Origin: an uncultured Porphyromonadaceae bacterium
GTDB taxonomy: Bacteria > Bacteroidota > Bacteroidia > Bacteroidales > Muribaculaceae
DNA length: 62,527 nt
Direction of reading: 5' to 3'
NCBI GenBank assembly: GCA_905198125.1
Contig: CAJKBH010000019.1
Coordinates: 1 to 62,527 of the forward strand
The notes under the pieces were generated by a model, which was not told where the DNA came from, did not search any database, and saw nothing but the letters and a program-made list of their open reading frames with translations. Below are positions 17,471-25,647 of this stretch, piece after piece (the stretch's first letter is position 1; each line of letters begins with the position of its first letter). A program made the position numbers and the translations under genes.

Positions 17471-17477
17471 GACATAT

Positions 17478-17521
17478 AAAAACGGAAGGCGCGTCATTAC
17501 GACACACCTTCCGGTTTTTTT
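17478..17521 (-). terminator. Terminator of rpsP (works in both directions)
   Basis: CGGAAGG pairs with CCTTCCG, extended inward by GTC/GAC pairs and outward by A and T runs, so both strands have a T-tract. It is about 60 bases past the rpsP stop. Confidence 0.85.
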
Positions 17522-17581
17522 ATCCGTAATGGTTCGCGTGGAACCATCAGAATGTCACAGTTCCTATGCGTGACGAGCGGA

Positions 17582-18127
17582 TTACTCAGCGGCGGGAGCT
17601 TCCTCGGCGGGAGCCTCGGTCTCGGCCTGAGCGGCTTCCTTGGCGGCAGCCTCCTCGGCAGCGAGTTTCTCAGCGCGCTTCTTGGCTACAGCCTCACCTT
17701 TGAGACGGTTCTTCTCAGCCTCGGCCTCGAAACGAGCCTTGCTGTCAGCTGCGGCCTTAGCCTCGTTCTTTGCTACGAAAGCTGCGGCTTCCTTATCGCG
17801 AGCAGCCTTCCATGCGTCGAAACGCTTCTGTGCCTCTGCCTCGTCGAACGCGCCTTTCTTGACGCCTCCTCTGAGGTGCTTCATCAGCATCACGCCCTCT
17901 TTCGAAAGCAGTGAACGTACTGTGTCCGTGGGCTGTGCGCCCTGTTCTACCCAATACAAAGCACGGTCGAAGTCCAAACTTATTGTAGCAGGATTAGTGT
18001 TCGGATTATAAGAACCTATCCTCTCAATAAATTTACCATCTCGTGGTGCCCTGCTATCGGCTACTACAATGGGGTAATAAGCGTAGCCCTTGCGGCCGTG
18101 ACGCTGTAACCTGATTTTTGTTGCCAT
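17582..18127 (-). CDS. rpsP: 30S ribosomal protein S16 with long C-terminal tail
   Basis: The N-terminal part (1 to about 85) is a normal S16: MATKIRLQRHGRKGYAYYPIVVADSRAPRDGKFIERIGSYNP and the following DRALYWVEQGAQPTDTVRSLL. The protein is 181 residues, about twice the usual S16 length. The tail is a helical stretch rich in Ala, Lys and Glu, ending in repeated EAPAEEAPAAE. Such tails are usual in Bacteroidetes S16. It is transcribed alone from a promoter that overlaps the control region of divergent prfA. Confidence 0.97.
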   Translation of the reverse strand: MATKIRLQRHGRKGYAYYPIVVADSRAPRDGKFIERIGSYNPNTNPATISLDFDRALYWVEQGAQPTDTVRSLLSKEGVMLMKHLRGGVKKGAFDEAEAQKRFDAWKAARDKEAAAFVAKNEAKAAADSKARFEAEAEKNRLKGEAVAKKRAEKLAAEEAAAKEAAQAETEAPAEEAPAAE

Positions 18128-18201
18128 AAACTTGCCGGTTTACTATTGATTGGTTTATCAAACTTCCCTTCGGACTCGGGTCCGAACTCGGTTTGCGACT
18201 G

Positions 18202-18233
18202 CAAAGTTAATTCTATTTGCTGAATCTCGCAAG
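18202..18233 (-). promoter_or_regulatory. Predicted promoter of rpsP
   Basis: On the minus strand it reads CTTG, 20 bases, TAACTTTG: a perfect -7 element and three of four bases in the -33 element. The start would be near 18195, giving a leader of about 70 bases. Confidence 0.6.
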
Positions 18234-18251
18234 TTTTTGAAGTTTATTTTG

Positions 18252-18259
18252 TAATTTTG
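18252..18259 (+). promoter_or_regulatory. Predicted -7 element of prfA
   Basis: TAATTTTG is a perfect -7 match, 26 bases before the prfA ATG, implying a leader of about 20 bases. No TTTG lies at the normal -33 distance. The upstream part overlaps the rpsP promoter region. Confidence 0.5.
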
Positions 18260-18285
18260 CAGTGATAATCGTGTAATATAGAAAT

Positions 18286-19395
18286 ATGGCAGCATCAAGC
18301 TTAATAGAGAGACTTGATATACTCGAACCCCGGTTTGAGGAAGTATCTACGTTGATAACGGATCCGGCAGTCATAGCCGATCAGCAGCGTTATGTGCGGC
18401 TGACCAAGGAGTACCATGATCTGGAGCGCATGTTGCAGGCAAAGCGTGAGTACGTCAATGCACTTGCGGCAGTTGAGGAATCGAAACAGATACTTGCCGA
18501 GGAAGAAGACGAGGAAATGCGTCAGCTGGCACGCCAGGAGCTGGACGAAGCGCAGGCCCGCATCCCGGAGCTGGAGGAGCGTATCAAGTTGATGCTGGTG
18601 CCGGCCGATCCGGACGACGCCAAGAATGCCGTGGTCGAGATCCGCGGCGGCACGGGTGGCGACGAGGCGGCCCTGTTTGCCGGCGACCTGTTCCGCATGT
18701 ATCAGAAATTCGCGGAATCCAAGGGCTGGGAACTGGCCGTAAGCTCATATTCCGAAGGCGCGGCCGGAGGCTATAAGGAAATAGTGTTCACGCTCACGGG
18801 TGCGGGCGTGTACGGCGTGATGAAATATGAGTCCGGCGTACACCGCGTGCAGCGCGTGCCGGCAACCGAGACGCAGGGTCGCGTCCACACTTCGGCGGCG
18901 ACTGTGGCCGTATTGCCCGAGGCGCAGGAGTTCGAGGTAGAGATTCACGAGGGCGAGATACGCTGGGATACATTCCGCTCGGGCGGAGCAGGAGGCCAGA
19001 ATGTCAACAAAGTGGAATCCGGAGTGCGCCTGCGTTACAACTGGAAGAATCCCAATACCGGCCAGGTGGAGGAAATTCTGATAGAATGCACCGAGACCCG
19101 CGACCAGCCCAAGAACAAGGAGCGCGCCCTGTCGCGTCTGCGTACGTTCATCTACGACCGCGAGCATCAGAAGTATCTGGACGACATCGCCTCCAGGCGC
19201 AAGACAATGGTCAGCACCGGCGACCGCTCGGCCAAGATACGCACCTATAATTTCCCCCAGGGCCGAATCACCGACCACCGCATCAATTACACCATATATA
19301 ACCTGCAGGGATTCATGAATGGCGACATCCAGGACTGCATCGACAAACTGACCGTGGCCGAAAACACCGAGAAGCTGAAAAGCGCCGAACTGTAA
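18286..19395 (+). CDS. prfA: Peptide chain release factor 1
   Basis: RF1 recognises UAA and UAG stop codons and triggers peptide release. The 369-residue protein shows the codon-recognition PxT motif as PAT (192-194, in HRVQRVPATETQGRVHTSA), which separates it from RF2. The catalytic GGQ loop is at 236-238 (RSGGAGGQNVNKVESGVRL). Length is normal. Unlike in many bacteria, no prmC methyltransferase follows. Its stop is only three bases from the end of the convergent CapD-like gene. Confidence 0.97.
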   Translation: MAASSLIERLDILEPRFEEVSTLITDPAVIADQQRYVRLTKEYHDLERMLQAKREYVNALAAVEESKQILAEEEDEEMRQLARQELDEAQARIPELEERIKLMLVPADPDDAKNAVVEIRGGTGGDEAALFAGDLFRMYQKFAESKGWELAVSSYSEGAAGGYKEIVFTLTGAGVYGVMKYESGVHRVQRVPATETQGRVHTSAATVAVLPEAQEFEVEIHEGEIRWDTFRSGGAGGQNVNKVESGVRLRYNWKNPNTGQVEEILIECTETRDQPKNKERALSRLRTFIYDREHQKYLDDIASRRKTMVSTGDRSAKIRTYNFPQGRITDHRINYTIYNLQGFMNGDIQDCIDKLTVAENTEKLKSAEL

Positions 19396-19398
19396 TCT

Positions 19399-21300
19399 CT
19401 ACTTGTCGAGCGCTTCGTACTGCGAGTGGCTGGACTTGAACTCCGGCACAATCTCCTTCATGTGCCTTACGATGGTCATGTCGTCATCCTTCAGGCTCGA
19501 TTCGTATAGGGCCTGTATGTTGCGGCACGCATCCTCGTAGTCGTAATCGCGTACTGTTGCAATCTTGATTTTAGGATTGTCGGTAGGCAGGGTGGTCTCT
19601 TCTTTGGTAAGGACTTCTTCAAACAGTTTCTCGCCGTCGCGCAGGCCGATGAATTCTATTTTTACATCCTTGGCTCCTGACAGGTCGATCATGCGGCGAG
19701 CCAGATCCACGATACGCACCGGTTTGCCCATGTCGAACACGTATATCTCGCCTCCATGCCCCATGGTGCCGGCTTCAAGCACCAGCTTGCAGGCCTCCGG
19801 TATCAGCATGAAATAACGGATTATGTCCTTGTGAGTCACTGTAATGGGTCCTCCTTTTTTAATCTGCTCCTTGAACAGCGGGATTACGGAACCGTTGCTG
19901 CCCAATACGTTGCCGAAGCGCGTGGTGACAAACTGCGTGACACCCTTGACCGTGCCGTTCTTGATGGCCCTGTCCAGACTCTGGACATATATCTCGCAGA
20001 TGCGTTTGGAACATCCCATCACGTTGGTGGGGTTCACGGCCTTGTCGGTGGAAACCATCACGAACTTTCTGGTGCCGAATTCCACGGCCAGATCGGCGAT
20101 GTTGCGGGTGCCCTGCACATTGTTGCGTACGCTCTCGCCGGGATTGTCCTCCATCATGGGCACGTGCTTATATGCGGCGGCATGGAACACATATTCAGGC
20201 CGGTAACGGTCGAACAGATCGTGCATACGCCGTTTGTTGGTTATGTCGCCCACTATTGTCAGCGCCTCGATTTCGGGCCAGTTGTGTACCATTATCAGCC
20301 GTATGTCGTGCAACGGTGTCTCCGCCTGGTCGATCAGGATCAGGCGTTTGGGTTTGAACCGTGCCAGCTGACGCACCAACTCGCTGCCGATGCTGCCTGC
20401 GGCTCCCGTCACCATGATGCTGCGGTCCGACAGCTGGTTGCCTATGGTGTCTATGTCTATCTGAATCTCGTCGCGTGGCAGCAGGTCCAGGATGTCTACC
20501 TCGCGCAGCTGGTTATGGTCCAGGTCGGCCTTGCCGTCCCATTCCTTGGGCGAAGGCATCATCATCATCGTCACGCCTGCGCGCAGCAACATGTCGGTCA
20601 TCTGCTCGTTGTTGCGTATGATCTCGTTCTTATGCGGCGCTATCAGCACGGTGTCTATGTTCTCGCGTTTGAGGACATCGGCCAGCCGGGCGTCATTGTG
20701 ATAGACCTTTACGCCCATCAGCATGTGCTCGGGCATATCCTCGCCGTCGGAGATAAACCCGCACAGCTTGTAGCGGCTGTTGTTGTTGCGTATGCTCTTG
20801 GCCAGGCCTACACCACCGTGTGCAGTGCCATATACCATGGTGCGCCTGGAGGATGACTGTGTGAACGTATTGTCGTACAGAACCTTTACGACCACACGCA
20901 TGGCCCACATCAGTACGGTGGCAAGCAATGCGGACACTATCAGGTCGCGCATGCGGACGGGAAACAGCCAGTCATTGGAATTAAACACATATTTCATGAT
21001 GGCTATCATTCCCAGCCCGCTCAGCATGGCCAAAGCGATTTTCTGCAGGTCGATGAACGACGAATATCTGATAACACCCGAATAGGTGTGGAACATCCGG
21101 AATCCCAACAGATAGAATATCAGATAGAAAAAGAAAGCTCCGGACAGGGGCTTGATGACTTCCATAGTATAAGCCGGACCGTTCATCAGCATATAGACGA
21201 GCAGGTCGGAAAACAATACCAAGCAACAATCGAGTATCAGTATGCACCATAGCGGCAATGCGCGTTTGGAGAAATACCAGCTTGATAGTTTAGAGATCAT
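19399..21300 (-). CDS. Membrane-bound sugar-nucleotide 4,6-dehydratase (CapD/FlaA1/PglF family)
   Basis: The 633-residue protein begins with four membrane helices (about 15-150). A Rossmann-like CoA-binding-type domain follows (SSRRTMVYGTAHGGVGLAKSI), then a C-terminal NAD-dependent dehydratase domain with TGAAGSIGSELVRQL and VSTDKAVNPTNVMGCSKR. This is the layout of PglF, WbpM and CapD, which convert UDP-GlcNAc-type substrates to 4-keto-6-deoxy sugars for surface glycans. No glycosyltransferase cluster adjoins it, so its pathway (protein O-glycosylation or polysaccharide) cannot be fixed from context. It has its own strong promoter. Confidence 0.92.
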   Translation of the reverse strand: MISKLSSWYFSKRALPLWCILILDCCLVLFSDLLVYMLMNGPAYTMEVIKPLSGAFFFYLIFYLLGFRMFHTYSGVIRYSSFIDLQKIALAMLSGLGMIAIMKYVFNSNDWLFPVRMRDLIVSALLATVLMWAMRVVVKVLYDNTFTQSSSRRTMVYGTAHGGVGLAKSIRNNNSRYKLCGFISDGEDMPEHMLMGVKVYHNDARLADVLKRENIDTVLIAPHKNEIIRNNEQMTDMLLRAGVTMMMMPSPKEWDGKADLDHNQLREVDILDLLPRDEIQIDIDTIGNQLSDRSIMVTGAAGSIGSELVRQLARFKPKRLILIDQAETPLHDIRLIMVHNWPEIEALTIVGDITNKRRMHDLFDRYRPEYVFHAAAYKHVPMMEDNPGESVRNNVQGTRNIADLAVEFGTRKFVMVSTDKAVNPTNVMGCSKRICEIYVQSLDRAIKNGTVKGVTQFVTTRFGNVLGSNGSVIPLFKEQIKKGGPITVTHKDIIRYFMLIPEACKLVLEAGTMGHGGEIYVFDMGKPVRIVDLARRMIDLSGAKDVKIEFIGLRDGEKLFEEVLTKEETTLPTDNPKIKIATVRDYDYEDACRNIQALYESSLKDDDMTIVRHMKEIVPEFKSSHSQYEALDK

Positions 21301-21394
21301 AGGTTATTATTAGCTTTTATTCTACCGTTGTTACGATAATGTCATTTTGCCATATACATAGACGTAATCCGTATATATTCATGTTCACGGCTTG

Positions 21395-21426
21395 CAAAAG
21401 TAGCAATAAAAACTGAAATAAACAAA
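21395..21426 (-). promoter_or_regulatory. Predicted promoter of the CapD-like gene
   Basis: On the minus strand it reads TTTG, 20 bases, TACTTTTG, a full match. The leader is about 88 bases. Confidence 0.7.
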
Positions 21427-21474
21427 ATATGCGGCCGTGTACGGCCTAAAGAGTAAAATAATGTAAAATACGAA

Positions 21475-21500
21475 AAAGGACTGCGTTTAAGCAGTCCTTT
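21475..21500 (-). terminator. Terminator of tRNA-Glu
   Basis: A perfect ten-pair stem (AAAGGACTGC with GCAGTCCTTT, loop of six) lies directly after the tRNA on the minus strand and continues into T residues. Confidence 0.88.
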
Positions 21501-21504
21501 GAAG

Positions 21505-21576
21505 TAGTCGATCCGGGACTCGAACCCGAGTCTCCACCGTGAGAGGGTGGCGTGCTAACCGCTACACTAATCGACC
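21505..21576 (-). tRNA. tRNA-Glu (anticodon CTC)
   Basis: The minus-strand cloverleaf is complete. The acceptor is GGTCGAT/ATCGACT with a G-U first pair, and the D-stem is GTGT/GCAC. The anticodon stem CCACC/GGTGG has loop CTCTCAC, with anticodon CTC at 21541-21543. The T-stem is TCGGG/CCCGG with loop TTCGAGT. The length is 72 bases with discriminator A, and CCA is not encoded. It has its own promoter and terminator. Confidence 0.95.
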
Positions 21577-21617
21577 GGTTTTTGATTGTCAGCAGGTGTT
21601 GTTCCTGTTTGACGATG

Positions 21618-21648
21618 CAAAATTACAACTTATTTTTGAATCTGCAAA
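21618..21648 (-). promoter_or_regulatory. Predicted promoter of tRNA-Glu
   Basis: The minus strand reads TTTG, 19 bases, TAATTTTG, a full consensus match. It gives a 5' leader of about 35 bases to be removed by RNase P. Confidence 0.72.
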
Positions 21649-21747
21649 ATTTCGGGCGATTTTTTTTGAAAAAATCTGCATGAAACCGTGGATTCATACG
21701 GATCCGGGGGCGCCTGTACATCCATATCATGTGGCCTACCTTCCTCG

Positions 21748-23544
21748 TTATTTGCCGTTTATCTCAATTACGAGTCCATCGTACGCCGGATGCACATTTT
21801 CCGGGAGGCGCCAGTCGAAAAGTTCGTGTGTATCCGCTTCGTGGTTGAGATGGGTGAGGTATGCCGTTCCGGGTTTCACTTCTGCAATAAGGTCGAGGGC
21901 TTCCTGAATGGTGAAGTGAGCGAAGTGGTCGCGGTCGCGCAGTGCGTTTACGATCAGTACGTCGAGGCCTTCCAGTTTCTCTTTCTCTATTTCGCTGATG
22001 TGCTTGCAATCGGTCACGTATGCGAAGTTGCCGATACGGTATCCGAAAATGGGCTTGCTGCCGTGCAGCACTTCTATAGGCGTGATCTTGAGTCCGTTGA
22101 TATGGAACGGGTAGTTGTCAATGACGCGCATATCGAATTTAGGCACACCGGGATAGGGGTGTTCCCTGAAACAATACGCGAGTCTTTCCCTCAGGTCGGT
22201 GTCCACATCCTTGCGGACATACAGCGGAAGGTCGCCGGTGGCGCAGAATGGCCTCAGGTCCTCGATGCCGCCGATGTGGTCGTAATGCACGTGAGTGATC
22301 AGCACGGCATCTAAATTATATATGTGTGCGTCAAGTGCCTGCTGGCGGAAGTCGGCCGATGCGTCGATGAGGAGATTCATGCCGTGGGTCTGCACCAGTA
22401 CGGAGGCGCGGCGGCGTTTGTCGCGAGGGTCGGTCGAACGGCATACCTCGCATTCACATCCCACCTCGGGCACGCCCTTGGAGGTGCCGCTGCCCAACAC
22501 CGTCACCTTGATGGATGTGTCGATGTAGTTTACCTCAGGCAGAAGGTCGATATAGAAGCGGCGTCTCACGGCACTGCGCACCTCGTTGGCCAGCACCGCG
22601 ACATCCGCAGCCGTGGCATGGTCCACATTGGCCAGGACCAGCGGCTGCTTCTCCCATACCTGCGCTCCGCCCACACGATGACCCTTCATGCCGGCATGGT
22701 CTATCAGCCATGCGGCCGACAACTTCTTAAGATGCTCGCCGACATCGTGTGCGGGAATCTCCATGCCGCTGCGCGCGCAGATATCTTCCCAATGGGGGCG
22801 ACTTATAACCGGATTCTTGAAAAAACTGCCCGCGCTGCCGATTTCATGCCAGTCGGGCAGCTTCCCGTTGCGTATACGCCGGATTTCTTCGGCGGTCTCG
22901 CGCAGTGTGGGCGTATGGCCAAGTTTCTCCTTAAGTTCGCGCAACGGGCCATATTCAAGATTCGTGGCCTCGTTCCCGGGAATCATCCTGAAGCATACGC
23001 GCAGCACGATGTACCGGTCCTTGCCTTCGTGCTTGAAGAAGGAGTCGCGGTATCCGAAGCGGCATTCCGCGTTGGTGAACCGGCACGGTTTGCGCGTCAG
23101 CGTGTCGAAGCATTCCACGGAATAAATCACATCCTTGGCCTCGACGCCGTACGCCCCCACATTCTGCACGGCCGAGGCTCCCACGCACCCGGGTATGCCG
23201 GCCATGTTCTCCACGCCCCCCAGCTGACGCGCCACGCACCAGTCCACGAATTCGTCCCAGTTCACGCCGGCGCCGGCAATGACATAGACATTGTCCGGAT
23301 CCTTGTCGTAACGTTTTATGCCTTCGATGCGCGAATGCAGCACAAGACCGTCAAACTCGTCGATGAACAGAAGATTGCTGCCGCCTCCCAAGTTGAGTAT
23401 CTCGTTATTGATGAATATTTCGGAACGGGAAATCTTCAGCAGTTCGGCTTCGCTGCTGTATTCTGCATACCATCGCGCGCGCGCCGGGATGCCGAAAGTG
23501 GTGAGAGAGGTCAGGTCCTTATGTTCTTCAAATTGAATGTCCAT
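21748..23544 (-). CDS. murB: MurB (UDP-N-acetylenolpyruvoylglucosamine reductase) fused to an MBL-fold hydrolase
   Basis: This one 598-residue frame contains two enzymes. Residues 1-340 are MurB, which reduces UDP-GlcNAc-enolpyruvate with NADPH in peptidoglycan synthesis. They show the FAD-binding LGGGSNLLF, Arg166 in FGYRDS, the proton-donor Ser240 in GSAGSFFKNP and the late Glu337 in LPEVNYI. Residues about 346-598 are a metallo-beta-lactamase-fold hydrolase of the PhnP/cyclic-phosphodiesterase type, starting KVTVLGSGTSKGVPEVGC with the metal motif HVHYDH (418-423). The join (IDTSI) has neither a stop nor an internal ATG, so it appears to be a true fusion. The partner hydrolase's substrate is unknown. 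It follows a lipoprotein gene by two bases. Confidence 0.93.
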   Translation of the reverse strand: MDIQFEEHKDLTSLTTFGIPARARWYAEYSSEAELLKISRSEIFINNEILNLGGGSNLLFIDEFDGLVLHSRIEGIKRYDKDPDNVYVIAGAGVNWDEFVDWCVARQLGGVENMAGIPGCVGASAVQNVGAYGVEAKDVIYSVECFDTLTRKPCRFTNAECRFGYRDSFFKHEGKDRYIVLRVCFRMIPGNEATNLEYGPLRELKEKLGHTPTLRETAEEIRRIRNGKLPDWHEIGSAGSFFKNPVISRPHWEDICARSGMEIPAHDVGEHLKKLSAAWLIDHAGMKGHRVGGAQVWEKQPLVLANVDHATAADVAVLANEVRSAVRRRFYIDLLPEVNYIDTSIKVTVLGSGTSKGVPEVGCECEVCRSTDPRDKRRRASVLVQTHGMNLLIDASADFRQQALDAHIYNLDAVLITHVHYDHIGGIEDLRPFCATGDLPLYVRKDVDTDLRERLAYCFREHPYPGVPKFDMRVIDNYPFHINGLKITPIEVLHGSKPIFGYRIGNFAYVTDCKHISEIEKEKLEGLDVLIVNALRDRDHFAHFTIQEALDLIAEVKPGTAYLTHLNHEADTHELFDWRLPENVHPAYDGLVIEINGK

Positions 23545-23546
23545 GA

Positions 23547-24506
23547 TTATCGTTTGTTGTCCACGAGTTTGTCGTCAATAAAAAACAGGTATCTGCCGTC
23601 GGAATATTTCCAGATGTCGGCCAGGATGTTCCAGTCGTGACCGGTCTCCACCTGGTCGGGATTGCCCAGGGCCAGCTTGCATTCCTGTTTGGTCATGCCG
23701 GGCTGCACCTGTTCGGAGCATATCTGGTCCCACACCTCGGGGGAGATGTCGGGGAACCTGAGTTTCGGGTCGGAGATATAGAACAGCGAGGCGAAGTTGC
23801 GCGATCCCTGGTTTCCTTTGCCGTCAGGCATGTTCATGGGGAGCCATGCCTTGTCCTTGCCGTCGTCGAAACATATAAGGAGCGGAAACGAGGAATTGCC
23901 ACGCTTCACCTGACCGATGGTGACGGGTATGAATTTACGCCCCTTGACTGGATTCATATCGTTGTCGTACCACAGGGCGGTGCGCAGCCACACTTTGCGG
24001 CCGGTGAGCATCGTGCTGAATTCCGACACCATGTCGAGGTCGATCAGCATGGGGAAGTCACTCCATACCATCGACCCGGTTGCTGCGGGATCCTTGCGCA
24101 CCGTATATGTCATGAACCGGTCAAGGGAGGGTATGTCGAATTTCACGACCGAAATGTTCCGGCCGTCGGGAGCGACGGCCACATCGGTGCCGATGTAACG
24201 CACGGTCATATCCTGAATGGAATCCTGATGCGTGCGGCGTCCGCTGCGGTCGGTTATGTCGTAAAGCAGGGCCGCGCGTGAGTTGGTCACGACGAATTCC
24301 TTGCCCGGCGTCCATTCCGACAACGGGACCGGATGCACCGAATCGGCCAGCGCTTCCTCGTCGCTTTCCCTCATGATGAGCCGGTCGGCCCGTGTGGGCG
24401 TGATTCGTTTGGTGCGCTCTATGCCCGTGTTGCACGAGGCCATAAGCGACAGACACGCAAATAAATATATGGTATGTTTCAGTTTCAATTTCAGATATAT
24501 TGCCAT
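23547..24506 (-). CDS. Lipoprotein with BamE-like C-terminus, unknown function
   Basis: The 319-residue protein has a signal peptide with lipobox Cys25 (SLMASC). The middle has no family I recognise (segments such as WTPGKEFVVTNSRAALLYDI and LDRFMTYTVRKD). The last 55 residues resemble the BamE/SmpA fold: VQPGMTKQECKLALGNPDQV, then a Trp-Tyr beta hairpin ending RYLFFIDDKLVDNKR. BamE proteins help outer-membrane protein assembly, but here only the fold is suggested. It is the first gene of a two-gene operon with murB-MBL, and the -7 element lies just ahead of its ATG. Confidence 0.8.
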   Translation of the reverse strand: MAIYLKLKLKHTIYLFACLSLMASCNTGIERTKRITPTRADRLIMRESDEEALADSVHPVPLSEWTPGKEFVVTNSRAALLYDITDRSGRRTHQDSIQDMTVRYIGTDVAVAPDGRNISVVKFDIPSLDRFMTYTVRKDPAATGSMVWSDFPMLIDLDMVSEFSTMLTGRKVWLRTALWYDNDMNPVKGRKFIPVTIGQVKRGNSSFPLLICFDDGKDKAWLPMNMPDGKGNQGSRNFASLFYISDPKLRFPDISPEVWDQICSEQVQPGMTKQECKLALGNPDQVETGHDWNILADIWKYSDGRYLFFIDDKLVDNKR

Positions 24507-24517
24507 AGTTCTGAATG

Positions 24518-24525
24518 CAAAATTA
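24518..24525 (-). promoter_or_regulatory. Possible -7 element of the lipoprotein-murB operon
   Basis: The minus strand reads TAATTTTG. No -33 element is visible. The predicted start would be about five bases before the ATG, an almost leaderless message. Confidence 0.4.
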
Positions 24526-24544
24526 GAAAAAAATATCGAGAATT

Positions 24545-24576
24545 TTTGGTCAGTTTGTAAATTTTATATAACTTTG
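24545..24576 (+). promoter_or_regulatory. Predicted promoter of tRNA-Met
   Basis: TTTG, 20 bases, TAACTTTG is a perfect consensus ending 11 bases before the tRNA. Confidence 0.78.
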
Positions 24577-24587
24577 CACTCGCAAAC

Positions 24588-24661
24588 GGCGGGATAGCTC
24601 AGTCGGTTAGAGCGTCGGATTCATAACCCGGAGGTCCCGAGTTCAATTCTCGGTCCCGCTA
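24588..24661 (+). tRNA. tRNA-Met (anticodon CAT), probably elongator
   Basis: The cloverleaf has acceptor GGCGGGA/TCCCGCT (G-U first pair) and D-stem GCTC/GAGC. The anticodon loop is TTCATAA with CAT at 24622-24624, and the T-stem is CCGAG/CTCGG. The discriminator is A. The anticodon stem has an A-C mismatch at its loop end (TCGGA/CCCGG). It lacks the three G-C pairs and the unpaired first base of an initiator tRNA. A lysidine-modified tRNA-Ile (also CAT) is the main alternative. Confidence 0.9.
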
Positions 24662-24672
24662 CGAATCGTTTG

Positions 24673-24706
24673 AAAGGTGCGTCAAATGCAGGTTTGACGC
24701 ACCTTT
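24673..24706 (+). terminator. Terminator of tRNA-Met
   Basis: A perfect stem of 14 pairs (24673-24686 with 24693-24706, core GGTGCGTCAAA) has a six-base loop and a T-run. It begins 12 bases after the tRNA. Confidence 0.93.
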
Positions 24707-24776
24707 TTTACGTTCCCGATGTTATATCATTATAGATTTATAATAGATGATTCCACGGGAATAAAAGAATAGCGCT

Positions 24777-25475
24777 ATGATGACAATGTACGAAAGGCTC
24801 ATGACACTGCCCATATTCAAGGGAGTAGGCACCGAACAGTTATCGCTGTTTCTGGAGAAGACGCACCTGGATTTCGATAATTACGAGGCCGGCGCCGTGA
24901 TACAGCCATTGCTTGAGGATTGCAACGGATTGAAGTGTGTCCTGACGGGCCGGACCGAGATGGTATATACATTGTCGGGGGGCGAAAGCCGTCTCGTGGC
25001 TGAATACGGGCCGGGCAAGGTGCTGGGCATGGAGCGGCTGTTCGGCATGGACACGCGCCCGCGTCATGAAGTGCGCGCCCTGGAGCCATGCGGAACCATG
25101 AGCTTCTCGAAGGAACAGTACATGTCACTGCTGCGCAGCAACCACATCTGTCTCATAAATTACCTGAATTATCTGAACTATCACTGCCAGCGCATCGAGG
25201 TGTCGATGGAATCATTGTACAGCCGTTCGGTGGCAGGAACCCTCGCTGTCATCGTGTCGCTGATGACCGACCGTGACTGCAGGCGGATAGTGCTGGAAGG
25301 TATGGACCGGCTCTGGGCCACAGGCCCGGAAAACGCGCAGGCCGATTACGACAGGCAGGTTGACGGGCTGGTGGACGCCGGCTACGTCAAGTTCGGCAAC
25401 GAAGGCGAAATCATCATCGAATCCCGCCAGTCGCTGCTCGATTACGCCGAAAGCCTGCAGGAACATAACCGGTGA
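24777..25475 (+). CDS. Divergent Crp/Fnr-family regulator
   Basis: The 232-residue protein has an N-terminal cNMP-binding-like beta-roll (about 12-110: LPIFKGVGTEQLSLFLEKT, then VLTGRTEMVYTLSGGESRLVAEYGPGKVLGM). A dimer helix and a poorly conserved winged-helix C-terminus (about 150-232) follow. The phosphate-binding cassette of true cAMP receptors is not kept: GMERLF stands where GE-containing sequence is expected. It therefore probably does not bind cAMP. No oxygen-sensing cysteine cluster is visible either. Start may be ATG 24777 or the ATG at 24783. It stands alone after the tRNA-Met terminator. Confidence 0.78.
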   Translation: MMTMYERLMTLPIFKGVGTEQLSLFLEKTHLDFDNYEAGAVIQPLLEDCNGLKCVLTGRTEMVYTLSGGESRLVAEYGPGKVLGMERLFGMDTRPRHEVRALEPCGTMSFSKEQYMSLLRSNHICLINYLNYLNYHCQRIEVSMESLYSRSVAGTLAVIVSLMTDRDCRRIVLEGMDRLWATGPENAQADYDRQVDGLVDAGYVKFGNEGEIIIESRQSLLDYAESLQEHNR

Positions 25476-25542
25476 AATCCGGATTATTCTTCAATAATAG
25501 GATTACGATGGGGCGATTAGTGAGTAATCATGCCCCGATTCC

Positions 25543-25573
25543 TTTGTCAATTTATCAATTTTTTATAAATTTG
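25543..25573 (+). promoter_or_regulatory. Predicted promoter of the nucleoside permease operon
   Basis: TTTG, 19 bases, TAAATTTG is a full match. Transcription should start near 25580, about 68 bases before the permease ATG. Confidence 0.72.
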
Positions 25574-25647
25574 CCTTTCGGAATCCTTGTCCGTTACGAA
25601 ATGGTCGGGATAATTGAAAAACTCAAAAGCTGCAAATTATAAAAAAG

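Noticed and set aside
17261..17497. Minus-strand open frame encoding periodic SIYLDLSGF-like repeats
   Set aside because: It is the 10-bp tandem array read as protein. The period is not a codon multiple, and there is no recognisable domain or promoter.
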